From positions 718,357 through 782,356 of the forward strand of contig NC_016488.1 in assembly GCF_000227115.2 (NCBI RefSeq): 64,000 nt of DNA, read 5' to 3'. Origin of the DNA: Naumovozyma dairenensis CBS 421. Its lineage: Eukaryota; Ascomycota; Saccharomycetes; Saccharomycetales; Saccharomycetaceae. This document shows, piece by piece, positions 40,512 to 49,813 of this stretch. Below the pieces are notes generated by a model, which was given only the letters and a program-made list of their open reading frames with translations, was not told where the DNA came from and searched no databases. A program made the translations under genes and the position numbers. The number at the start of each line of letters is the position of its first letter. Within the stretch, counting starts at the first letter, position 1.

Positions 40512-41071
40512 TCAATGCCTTTTTCTCTGAACCGCCTGGCATTCACAACGGAGATGACTCTATGTACTGCACAGGACAAGGGAGACTCTATGAAGACCAC
40601 GAAGACCACGAAGACTACCCACCGAGGAAGCCACACACCACACTATGATGAACGCATTCCACAGTCTCAACAAACAACAATCGTGAAACGTAAGAACATC
40701 AAATAATTAATTGATTGAAGACACAAGGGAACAAGTCGCAAGGAAACAAGACACAAGGAAACAAGGAAAGAGGGAAACAAGGGAGGATTTTGCATTATCA
40801 GTAAATAGTCTCGAGAAATGCTCAGTGGAAAAATTTCCCCTGCACATAAACGGTGATTCAAAGATTTCATAATCATCGCAATTTTTGTGAAAAATTTATC
40901 TTAGACAGTTCGAGATATTATTATATATATATATATATGTATTATATTACTTGTATCTATCTACATCTACTCACTTACTTAGTCAATCACTCGTTCTTGC
41001 TTTGAACTGCTAACGAAAACAGCAAACCAAACAAAAATAAGATAGACTCACTGACCATAAATCCAACAAAC

Positions 41072-44000
41072 ATGACAACGTCTACAACTTTAACTTTGTC
41101 TCAACTGTTGGTGGAATTGGCTCAAAATTCTATCAAGAGTGATGGAAAAAATATCAATGATTCATACAACATATTCTATACTACCGCAACAAAGAATACC
41201 GTATCTGAATTTTCTACCATACCAAATTCCACAAGATTATTAAATCATGAAGATCCATTCAATTACATTAAGAGTCATCTTGCAAATGATAAATTAAATA
41301 CTATCTTCACTAATGAATTGACCATCTTGAAAGCTTTACCTCATTTATTAGATTCCTCTTTCCAAGGTAAACCAATCGTTATTAACATTGATTTAGATTT
41401 ACAAGATTATTCGGTCATTCCTTCATTGAAAGATCTACCATTTTCTATTTTCATATCAAATGATTCAAATGAAATCATTGAAAATTCCAAGTTAATTCAA
41501 GAGATTACCATAAATTCTTTAATACCAATCTTACATTTCATCAATTATAAGAAGATCAATCAATTACAGAAACATATCCCATTCAATGAAAATGATTTCC
41601 AACAATTTGATTCAATTCCAAATGAACCTGAAACTTTTGATTTCCAATCAGAACCTGCTAACAAATTTTTCAATTTGTTTGTTCCAAATGATTCTGAAAA
41701 TAAACCTTCTACTCTTTTAATTAATTTATCTCCTTATCATGAAGAATTTAAACAAAATTTACCTTCTAATGATGTCGCTTTATTATCTTTCAAGATTTAT
41801 AGACCATGGAATTTATCAAAATTATTATCTATAATCCCATCTTCTATCAGAAAATTCGCTATCATTCAAGGTGCTGCCATTGATACCACTTCCAACACAA
41901 CAACTTCAACTCCAACTTCAACTTTCCAACCTTTATTGTTAGATTTCTTCTCTGATTTTAATCTATTAGTAGAGAAATCCATCGATCAACTCATTGTGAC
42001 TAATGTTGGTATCTTAACTAAGGATTTTAAAGATACTCTAGAAATCATAGTTAATAACGTGAAAAAGCAAAATCCAATTCAATCTTTATTCTTAGGTAAA
42101 TCAAATGATCTTATTACTGAAATTGATTCAACAATCCTTTCATCTTCTTCATCACTATCAAATGTTCAAAATTTAGAAAACGCTTATTTGAAAGTATTAA
42201 GACAATTATTTAATTCAAATTTAAATATTTTAAATGAATATTCAAGTGAAACTGTTCAAGCAAATAATCCAGAATTCGGTTTCGGTAATTTCTTACAAAA
42301 TGAAACCGTTCATTCAAAATTATTATCATTAGCCAAGAAATCATTAGATCCATCATTATATAATTCTACAAAGGCTAATGAAATTGTTCAATTATTATCC
42401 AAATGGATTGGTTTCCATGATAAAAAGATAAACTTAAACGAATCCAAATTATTAGAAGCAAATGAAATTGCTCATCAATTATTCGATCTTTTACAATCAA
42501 ATCAAGATTCACAAACTGCTTTGAATTTCTTACAAATTGCTCCAACTATTGATCAATTCCTTTTCAAATCAAACTGGTTAATTGGTTCTGACGCTTGGTC
42601 TTACGATTTAGGTCATTCCGGTATTCATCAAGTATTGGCATCACAAAAAAATATTAACGTACTATTAATCGATTCGGAACCATATGACGTTAGAAAATCT
42701 TCTCCACGTAGTAAGAAAGACGTTGGTTTATATGCAATGAATTTTAACGACGTTTATGTCGCTTCTGTCGCGGTTTATTCATCTTACACACAACTATTAA
42801 CTGCTATCATTGAAGCTTCTCAATTTAACGGTCCATCCATAGTCTTAGCTTATTTACCTTATCATTCGGAAAATGATACTCCAATTGAAATTTTAAAGGA
42901 AACTAAAAATGGTGTTGAGTCCGGTTACTGGCCATTATATAGATATAATCCATCAAAGGAAGATATTGAAAATGAAGATGTATTTAAATTAGATTCATCC
43001 GTCATTAGAAATGAATTACAAAAATTCTTAGATCGTGAAAATAAATTAACTCTATTGGCTGAAAAGGATGCTCAATTCGCAAGAGATTTGAAAAATTCTG
43101 AAACTGATATCATCACTCAAAAGCAAGAAAGAAGAGCAAAAGCTGCATTTGATGAATTATTAGAAGGTTTATCTGGTCCACCTTTACATATTTATTATGC
43201 TTCTGATGGTGGTAACGGTACTAATTTAGCTAAGAGATTAGCAAACCGTGCTGCTGCAAGAGGTTTGAAAGCTACCGCTTTATCCATGGATGATATCATT
43301 TTGGAAGATTTACCAGGTGAAGAAAATGTTATCTTTATTACTTCCACTGCTGGTCAAGGTGAATTCCCACAAGATGGTAAGGCATTTTGGGATAATATTA
43401 AATCTTCTACTGATTTAGATTTGAATTCTTTAAATGTCGCTGTTTTCGGTCTTGGTGATTCCATGTATTGGCCACGTAAAGAAGATAAACATTATTTCAA
43501 TAAACCTGCTAAGGATCTTTACAAACGTTTAGAATTATTGACTGCTAATCCAATTGCTCCAATAGGATTAGGTGATGATCAAGATGCTGATGGTTATCAA
43601 ACTGCTTATGAACCATTTGAAAATGCAATTTGGGAATTCTTTGGTGTTGACAACGTTGCCGTGGAAGATGAACCAAAACCATGGACTAATGAAGATATGA
43701 AAATTAATTCTGATTTCTTAAGAGGTACTATCGTAGAAAGTATTGCTGACCCAACTACTGGTAATATTCACCCTTACGATGCTCAGCTGACTAAATTCCA
43801 TGGATGTTATATGCAAGATGATCGTGATATTAGAGATATTCGTAAAGCTCAAGGTTTAGAACCATTATACAGTTTCATGTCAAGAATTAGATTACCTGGT
43901 GGTCAACTTACTCCAGAACAATGGTTAGCAATGGATAAAATTAGTTCAACTGTTGGTAATGGTACAATGAAAGTTACTACAAGAGCAACTTTTCAGTTAC

Positions 44001-45469
44001 ACGGTATTATTAAACAAAATATGAAACATGCAATCAGAGCTATGAATTCCGTCTTATTAGATACTTTGGCTGCTTGTGGTGATGTTAATAGAAATGTCGT
44101 GGTTACGGCTTTACCTGCCAATGCTAAGGTTCATACCCAAGTTGCCAAAATGGGTGCCAATATTTCTGAATATTTCTTACCAAAGACTACTGCATATCAT
44201 GAAATTTGGTTAGAAGGTTTAGATGATAGAGATGATGATAAATCATGGCCTGAAACCTTTGCCAATAGAAAGGAAGGTCCAAGAAAGAAGAAAACTTTAG
44301 TTAGTGGTAATGCTCTAGTGGATATCGAACCAATCTATGGCCCAACTTATTTACCAAGAAAATTCAAAGTTAATATTGCTGTTCCACCTTATAATGATGT
44401 AGATGTTTTCTCTTCAGATATTGGTCTTATTGCTATCCTTGATGAAGCTACTCACGAAGTTATTGGTTACAACATGTATGCTGGTGGTGGTATGGGTACA
44501 ACTCATAACAACAAGAAGACATATCCAAGAACTGGTTCTTTGTTAGGTTTCGTTAAGCCAGAAGATGTTATTCCTGCTATTCAAAGTGTTATGATTATTC
44601 AAAGGGATAGTGGTGATCGTAAAGAACGTAAACATGCTCGTTTAAAGTATACTATTGATGATATGGGTAATGATGTCTTTAGAGAAAAAGTTGAAGAAGG
44701 TATGGGTAAAAAATTCGGTCCAGAACGTCCATATGAATTCAAATCTAATATCGATTACTTTGGTTGGGTTAAAGATGAAACTGGGTTAAATCATTTCACT
44801 GCATTCATTGAAAATGGTAGAATTGTTGATACTCCAGATGCTCCTCAAAAAACTGGGTTAAGAAAAGTAGCTGAATTATTACAAAAGAATAAATCTGGTC
44901 AATTTAGATTAACAGCGAATCAACATGTCTTAATCTCTAACATTGAAGATCAACACTTAGATGGTGTTAAAGCTATCTTGAAAGCATACCAATTAGATAA
45001 CAATTCTCTCAGTGCATTAAGATTAGGTTCTTCATCATGTGTCGGTTTACCAACATGTGGTTTAGCAATGGCTGAATCAGAACGTTATTTACCTGTTTTA
45101 ATCACTCAAATTGAAGATATTCTAGAAGAATATGGTTTACGTCATGATTCTGTTATTATGAGAATGACTGGTTGTGCTAATGGTTGTTCCCGTCCATGGT
45201 TAGCTGAATTGGCTTTAATCGGTAAAGCTCCTCATACTTATAATTTGATGCTTGGTGGAGGTTACTATGGTCAAAGAATTAACAAGTTATATAGAGCTTC
45301 TGTTAAGGATGATGATATTTTAGATATTTTAAAACCATTATTTAAGAGATGGGCATTAGAAAGAGAAGAAGGCGAACATTTTGGTGATTTCTTAATTAGA
45401 GTTGGTATTGTTAATGCAACTACTGAAGGTAAATATTTCCATGATGATATTAAAGAAGATGCTTATTAG
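41072..45469 (+). CDS. MET5: Sulfite reductase beta subunit Met5
   Basis: Met5 (Ecm17) with Met10 forms NADPH sulfite reductase, which reduces sulfite to sulfide for methionine and cysteine synthesis. The 1465-residue protein compares with about 1442 in S. cerevisiae. An N-terminal pyruvate-ferredoxin-reductase-like region is followed by a flavodoxin-like domain (HIYYASDGGNGTNLAKRLAN, about residue 705; STAGQGEFPQDGKAFW). The C-terminal half is the sulfite reductase hemoprotein. Its siroheme/4Fe-4S ligands are in SSCVGLPTCGLAM and MTGCANGCSRPW, with all four Cys present. The ATG at 41072 is the first in frame. In S. cerevisiae MET5 is next to TTI2 (YJR136C-YJR137C); here the two are 24 kb apart because of the inversion. 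Confidence 0.97.
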   Translation: MTTSTTLTLSQLLVELAQNSIKSDGKNINDSYNIFYTTATKNTVSEFSTIPNSTRLLNHEDPFNYIKSHLANDKLNTIFTNELTILKALPHLLDSSFQGKPIVINIDLDLQDYSVIPSLKDLPFSIFISNDSNEIIENSKLIQEITINSLIPILHFINYKKINQLQKHIPFNENDFQQFDSIPNEPETFDFQSEPANKFFNLFVPNDSENKPSTLLINLSPYHEEFKQNLPSNDVALLSFKIYRPWNLSKLLSIIPSSIRKFAIIQGAAIDTTSNTTTSTPTSTFQPLLLDFFSDFNLLVEKSIDQLIVTNVGILTKDFKDTLEIIVNNVKKQNPIQSLFLGKSNDLITEIDSTILSSSSSLSNVQNLENAYLKVLRQLFNSNLNILNEYSSETVQANNPEFGFGNFLQNETVHSKLLSLAKKSLDPSLYNSTKANEIVQLLSKWIGFHDKKINLNESKLLEANEIAHQLFDLLQSNQDSQTALNFLQIAPTIDQFLFKSNWLIGSDAWSYDLGHSGIHQVLASQKNINVLLIDSEPYDVRKSSPRSKKDVGLYAMNFNDVYVASVAVYSSYTQLLTAIIEASQFNGPSIVLAYLPYHSENDTPIEILKETKNGVESGYWPLYRYNPSKEDIENEDVFKLDSSVIRNELQKFLDRENKLTLLAEKDAQFARDLKNSETDIITQKQERRAKAAFDELLEGLSGPPLHIYYASDGGNGTNLAKRLANRAAARGLKATALSMDDIILEDLPGEENVIFITSTAGQGEFPQDGKAFWDNIKSSTDLDLNSLNVAVFGLGDSMYWPRKEDKHYFNKPAKDLYKRLELLTANPIAPIGLGDDQDADGYQTAYEPFENAIWEFFGVDNVAVEDEPKPWTNEDMKINSDFLRGTIVESIADPTTGNIHPYDAQLTKFHGCYMQDDRDIRDIRKAQGLEPLYSFMSRIRLPGGQLTPEQWLAMDKISSTVGNGTMKVTTRATFQLHGIIKQNMKHAIRAMNSVLLDTLAACGDVNRNVVVTALPANAKVHTQVAKMGANISEYFLPKTTAYHEIWLEGLDDRDDDKSWPETFANRKEGPRKKKTLVSGNALVDIEPIYGPTYLPRKFKVNIAVPPYNDVDVFSSDIGLIAILDEATHEVIGYNMYAGGGMGTTHNNKKTYPRTGSLLGFVKPEDVIPAIQSVMIIQRDSGDRKERKHARLKYTIDDMGNDVFREKVEEGMGKKFGPERPYEFKSNIDYFGWVKDETGLNHFTAFIENGRIVDTPDAPQKTGLRKVAELLQKNKSGQFRLTANQHVLISNIEDQHLDGVKAILKAYQLDNNSLSALRLGSSSCVGLPTCGLAMAESERYLPVLITQIEDILEEYGLRHDSVIMRMTGCANGCSRPWLAELALIGKAPHTYNLMLGGGYYGQRINKLYRASVKDDDILDILKPLFKRWALEREEGEHFGDFLIRVGIVNATTEGKYFHDDIKEDAY

Positions 45470-45613
45470 AGAAACTTGTACTTTAAAGAAAAAATTATTT
45501 ATTTATTTATTTATTTTATTTAGTGATCCATTACACACATTTATTTATTTGTTAATTGACGTTATACTTATATTATTATATTCCGATAGCTTAGGTAGTA
45601 GGAAAGCCTGTAT

Positions 45614-45789
45614 TGTCTCAATTGTAACGACAGTTTATATAATTCATGCAGAGAAAAACAACAAGCTTTTACAAGTAAAACAACCACATACACAGCTGTC
45701 TTTTACTAACATACTATGTCTTCTATGAATAATAACACTAACGCTAACACGCAAAACACCAGCACAGATGCTTCTTTGAGTTTATCTCA
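45614..45789 (+). mobile_element. Solo LTR of a copia element, shortened copy (LTR A)
   Basis: This stretch matches the elements at 60656-60965 and 61368-61660. All share GAAAAACAACAAGCTT, then an ATG 74-77 nt before an end in TTTGAGTT(T/C)ATCTCA. The ATG (45716) opens a short Asn/Thr/Ser-rich frame like the start of a copia gag that begins inside the LTR, as in Ty1. The left boundary at TGTCTCAATTG is inferred from the other copies; about 120 bp is missing inside. No target-site duplication was found. Confidence 0.6.
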
Positions 45790-46718
45790 AAAGTTTCCAG
45801 ACAAGACCAAACAAGCGAGGAAAAAATAAAGAAAAGACTTTATAACCTCTTTTGATGAAAATAAGCTCATCATCGTCCATGAAGGGACCTGATATTAGAG
45901 TATAAAGGATATCAAAAAAAAAACTAAAGTTGTAAACGTACTCATATATAAATGTCAAATCTAATTTGTTGTTATTAAGTATAATATACAATTATATTTT
46001 GCTTGTGCAATTATAAAGATAAAATGATGAACAGGGGGTAGAAAGGTAGGACATTTTTCAGAAAGAAAGGAATTTGGTGTATAACTTGACCTATTGTGAG
46101 TTTATATTTAATGTCAAGAACTCTTCCTCCTTTTGGCCACATTTTCCAAAAAACAGTCAATGTGTACATATCGAAAATAATTTCTGTATTACAGTGTCTA
46201 TCTGTGAAAATTATGGCCTTGCTCCCTCCGAGTTATAAAATATTAATAAAATAGAATCACCATTGTAACCATAAAGATGGCTATTTTTCTGTTAAATTAT
46301 ATGAAGAGTACATCATCACTTGCTATAAAGTATTAATACTATACAAACCACGGCTCAATCATTATACAAACATATAAACATACCTTGTTGAAGGATTCTA
46401 ACTATTGAAGATTGATATTTGCATGTCTAGAAATGTAGCACACCCAAACATTGTGTGTCATCATTATATACGGTATCCACTTTATTGGCACGAAAGATAA
46501 ACAGAACAACTAAAACTCAATTCTATAAAGAAATCCTTCATTGAAGAGGAGGAACTCATACACATACCATCGAATTATTGTCGGCAAAAGGTATCTACGA
46601 TCTATTTCACTGTTGCATGGTTAGTTGCTAAATTTGACAGTTTCAACATCTCCTGGCGTCTGATTATTATAATGAACATTTGCTGACAAGCGTCAAAAAT
46701 TGTTTTTTTAACCAATCT
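45790..46718. other. Spacer before the 616-codon ORF
   Basis: About 930 bp of AT-rich sequence without a recognisable gene. A T-rich tract and the string ATTTTCCAAAAAACAGTC near 46140 are unremarkable. It presumably includes the promoter of the next gene. Confidence 0.45.
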
Positions 46719-48569
46719 ATGGAAAAACTAAATAGCAGATATGTAGCTATTGATGGATGGCTTGTCGATATTGATCAAAAACGTATCATCAACCCTGAAG
46801 ACATTGCGGATGACTTACCAAACGAAGACTATTTTAAGTTATCACAACTGCACCTGAAGAATTGGGAAGAAGTTTCTGATGAACCACAATTATTCATTTC
46901 AACTAAATCACAATTACTTGTCGAGAAAATAAGATGGAGATTGCAGGATTTTGTAGAACTCTTAGATGGTCGAATTGTTCCAAAATCAACTCAGATTCCA
47001 ACAACTGAAGTACTTGATGAGTTTTCGAGAAAATGTCATAAGCTTACTCTAAGTAATAAAATTTCAAAATATTTGTTTTTGGATGCTTCCATTGCCAGCA
47101 CGTCGAGACCACAAACTAATGCCACCAACTATAATCAAGAATTATATCCTATTATCTGTACCCCTTACACACAGCATGTTATTATTGAAGGCTTCATCAT
47201 TGATTTGAGAAACAAAAAATTATGCAATTTTTATTCTCAATCAATCCGATCAAAATTACCAGAAAAAGCTTTACGTATAATAGTTGAAGACTATAAGGCA
47301 AATACTTTTGATATGTTTTCAAATATAAATTCCAATTATTTATTCGTTAAAGATTTCAGATTATTTAACTTACTTGAGAAAAAAACGTATGTTCGATTTA
47401 AGAAAACGGATGACAGTGGGTATTCTTGTCAGAGAACGAGTAAACAGTCTGCAACGCACGTTTGCTATGTTGTTCAACTAAATGGTCAAAAGGATGATAT
47501 ATTCTTGGTAAGAGAAAAATCCATTGATAATTCATATACATCCATAGAAATGATAGAACAACCATTAACGGAAATGAAATTTGTTACTAGGTTTTATAAC
47601 AATGAAGTAGAACCTTTAAGATATGATTTGTTATCATATAAGAAATCTCATAGGATTGATTTACCCTATACTATACATCATATAACCAATGAGCTATGGA
47701 CTGCACTAAATTTGCCAAAAATACCAGATTTAGTTTTAAACTTTATAAGAGATTGTGAAAATACCGAACAAGCTGTACTGTATTATGGTTTAGGTAAAAG
47801 GTTAGAGAATAATTGTTTGAAAGATATATCAGAAAGACTGAAAAGAATAACTTCTGTATTTGAAGTCGAGGAACGACTGAAACCATGGAATGATCAAATC
47901 TCAAATGTATTAGAAATTGCTTTAGAAAGAGCAAGAATAAATTCAAAAAAGGTAAGCCAGTATATTTTTGCCATGTATATCAATCATTTATTCAGTACAC
48001 TTCTCAGCTCTTCCAAACTCTATATCACATTAAGATTTCTCCTCATAAATGATAAATTCATAATTGATTTGGCAGAGAATAAATTAATTAATCCTAAATC
48101 AAAGACATTTTTGGAATCGATCCCAGAGTACGTAGCTGATGCCTTAGGACAATTTGATTTCTTCGATTGGAGTATCTTTAATTTCAGTAATGAACCATTT
48201 CCCATTTATTGCAGTGAATTATTTGAAGAGTTACATATGGAAGAAAGGGAGTTTATATTGGATGATAGAGGTGTCCTGCATGTTAATAATTCTGGATACT
48301 CTGGTATGATTGTGAAAGTGCCATGCGCAGCAATAGAATTGAAAGACAAAAGCGTAATATATATATATAGAGGACTTGAACCAATTGAGCTTCCCGATTT
48401 AGAGGACCTTCCAGTTGATATTCGACCATTCCATATAGTTCCCGCTAATGAAATTGAAGAATGGTATGAAGCGGCAATAAAAGAACTAATAACCCTCTCG
48501 TCATTTTCTTCAGTGAGAGAAATTTACACCAAATACTTGAACAATTTATCAACAAACACAGAAAACTAA
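46719..48569 (+). CDS. Intact ORF of unknown family (616 residues)
   Basis: I do not recognise this protein. From the ATG at 46719 it is 616 residues starting MEKLNSRYVAIDGWLVDIDQ; the frame extends 13 codons upstream to a TTG. It has no signal peptide or membrane span and reads as a soluble alpha/beta protein. The first third repeats a theme: IDGWLVDIDQKRIINPEDI near residue 12 resembles IEGFIIDLRNKKLCNFYSQ near 163, which suggests two related modules. A helical middle follows (about 340-470). The final part is acidic and Pro/Glu/Asp-rich (EPIELPDLEDLPVDIRPFHI). It is uninterrupted in a region where nearly all other genes are broken, which argues it is or recently was functional. Codon use is AT-rich like the neighbours. 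Confidence 0.7.
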   Translation: MEKLNSRYVAIDGWLVDIDQKRIINPEDIADDLPNEDYFKLSQLHLKNWEEVSDEPQLFISTKSQLLVEKIRWRLQDFVELLDGRIVPKSTQIPTTEVLDEFSRKCHKLTLSNKISKYLFLDASIASTSRPQTNATNYNQELYPIICTPYTQHVIIEGFIIDLRNKKLCNFYSQSIRSKLPEKALRIIVEDYKANTFDMFSNINSNYLFVKDFRLFNLLEKKTYVRFKKTDDSGYSCQRTSKQSATHVCYVVQLNGQKDDIFLVREKSIDNSYTSIEMIEQPLTEMKFVTRFYNNEVEPLRYDLLSYKKSHRIDLPYTIHHITNELWTALNLPKIPDLVLNFIRDCENTEQAVLYYGLGKRLENNCLKDISERLKRITSVFEVEERLKPWNDQISNVLEIALERARINSKKVSQYIFAMYINHLFSTLLSSSKLYITLRFLLINDKFIIDLAENKLINPKSKTFLESIPEYVADALGQFDFFDWSIFNFSNEPFPIYCSELFEELHMEEREFILDDRGVLHVNNSGYSGMIVKVPCAAIELKDKSVIYIYRGLEPIELPDLEDLPVDIRPFHIVPANEIEEWYEAAIKELITLSSFSSVREIYTKYLNNLSTNTEN

Positions 48570-48597
48570 TTTGAGTTGTTGCTGTCATCGAATCTCA

Positions 48598-48783
48598 ATG
48601 CGACCAAATTTCCTCAATTATAGTCAGTCTATTGATTGGTATTTGAATTTCAATAAAATGACACCTCTTTTTCTTGTTATCGATTCCACTTGTATATATT
48701 TTACGCCTGATTCACATATTTACTTTGACTTTATAGACCATATTGAAAAAAATATTATCAAATTCACTCAGCAACTTCCTTAA
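48598..48783 (+). CDS. Small ORF after the unknown gene (61 codons)
   Basis: An ATG-initiated frame starting 28 nt after the stop of the 616-residue ORF, in the +1 frame. The product starts MRPNFLNYSQSIDWYLNFNK and contains TPLFLVIDSTCIYFTPD. It could be a small gene or the tail of a once longer upstream protein. There is no family match I can name. Confidence 0.3.
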   Translation: MRPNFLNYSQSIDWYLNFNKMTPLFLVIDSTCIYFTPDSHIYFDFIDHIEKNIIKFTQQLP

Positions 48784-49813
48784 TTTGGAAGCTATTAATA
48801 ATTTATATATCTTGTGAACATATAAATTTCATATATGAACATACGTTCCATTGTATTGGATATTCGACGTACTAAACGCACTCACATGGAACAGTCTAAT
48901 TCTATTAATTCAAGAAGGCTGGTCATAGTTTGGATCTTGATGTGAGAGAAGGTTTGGGGCCGAGCTGTATTTAGTAAATATCATAGAACTATATATTCAT
49001 TAGCGGCCGTAAAAAAAAAAATCGGCACGCAGCTATATAAACAATGCTGTTATTTGTCTTCATAATCGAGGCTAACGGGTGTCATGGAAAAGTTGTATAC
49101 GTCTTCTCTTTTTCTTTACATTTTCTTATTTTATAGTAATGAGAATAGTCAATAGATATGAAAAGGTCCAGAAGTCAAAGACTTTTATAACATGGCTTTT
49201 GTATATATTAACAAGTAACACCCCATATCCATCCCCTTTGGCATTTCCCTCAAGTACACCAAGTGAACCGTTACTGGCCAAGGTATTGGCTATCCCAGGG
49301 GGGAATAATTAATTTAAGGGAACCTGTTTATGGATTAAGATAGACTGGCTTGGAACAATAAAATAACATTGTAAAATAAACCTCGTTGTATGTGTTTTCC
49401 AACCTCTATAGCAACAAGAGCAAAAGATTAATGCTCTTTTTGTGCTTTTTTTGGTAACATTCCCTCCATAATTAATATTGGTTTACCTCAGACCAACTAC
49501 AGTAGGGGGGCCTAAATGTGTGCTTTTCCTTATTTATTCTAGCATTCTAAATGTCATATAACTACAGAATGGAATAAAAAACCTTCCAGAACTGCTTATT
49601 TCAAGACTTCTAATATCATGCTAAAGAATACTGAAGTATCTGAAATCTGTGACGCTGTTTCCAGGCATTTCCGTATAAAATGAGATGATCACATTCGTAT
49701 AAGATGATTAGTTTTTTGATTTTTTTCACTCATTTCCATAATCTCCAGTTCTTAATACGTATCTTGGAGTAAGTTCTTTAAATGTGTATTCAATTCAGTT
49801 ATTTCAAGGAAGA
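48784..49813. other. Spacer between unknown gene and hAT relic
   Basis: About 1 kb, AT-rich, with a 12-A run near 49010 and a G run near 49507. A 57-codon frame near 49139 is not convincing. It may contain the terminal inverted repeat of the hAT relic, but I could not pair it. Confidence 0.4.

Larger units (their letters stand above)
40028..41071. promoter_or_regulatory. IML1-MET5 divergent promoter region
   Basis: A 1.04-kb spacer between two divergent genes. It contains two Cbf1 E-boxes and a Met31/32 box (listed separately), imperfect ACAAGGAAACAAG repeats near 40728-40785, and a TATATATATATATATATGT tract at about 40922-40940, about 130 bp before MET5, that may be its TATA region. Confidence 0.65.

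Noticed and set aside
40515..40706. 63-codon frame in the MET5 promoter
   Set aside because: It overlaps regulatory sites and consists largely of short Lys/Thr repeats; probably chance.
49079..49312. 77-codon frame with hydrophobic start
   Set aside because: The frame opens on GTG; from the first ATG the hydrophobic part is lost and nothing is recognisable.
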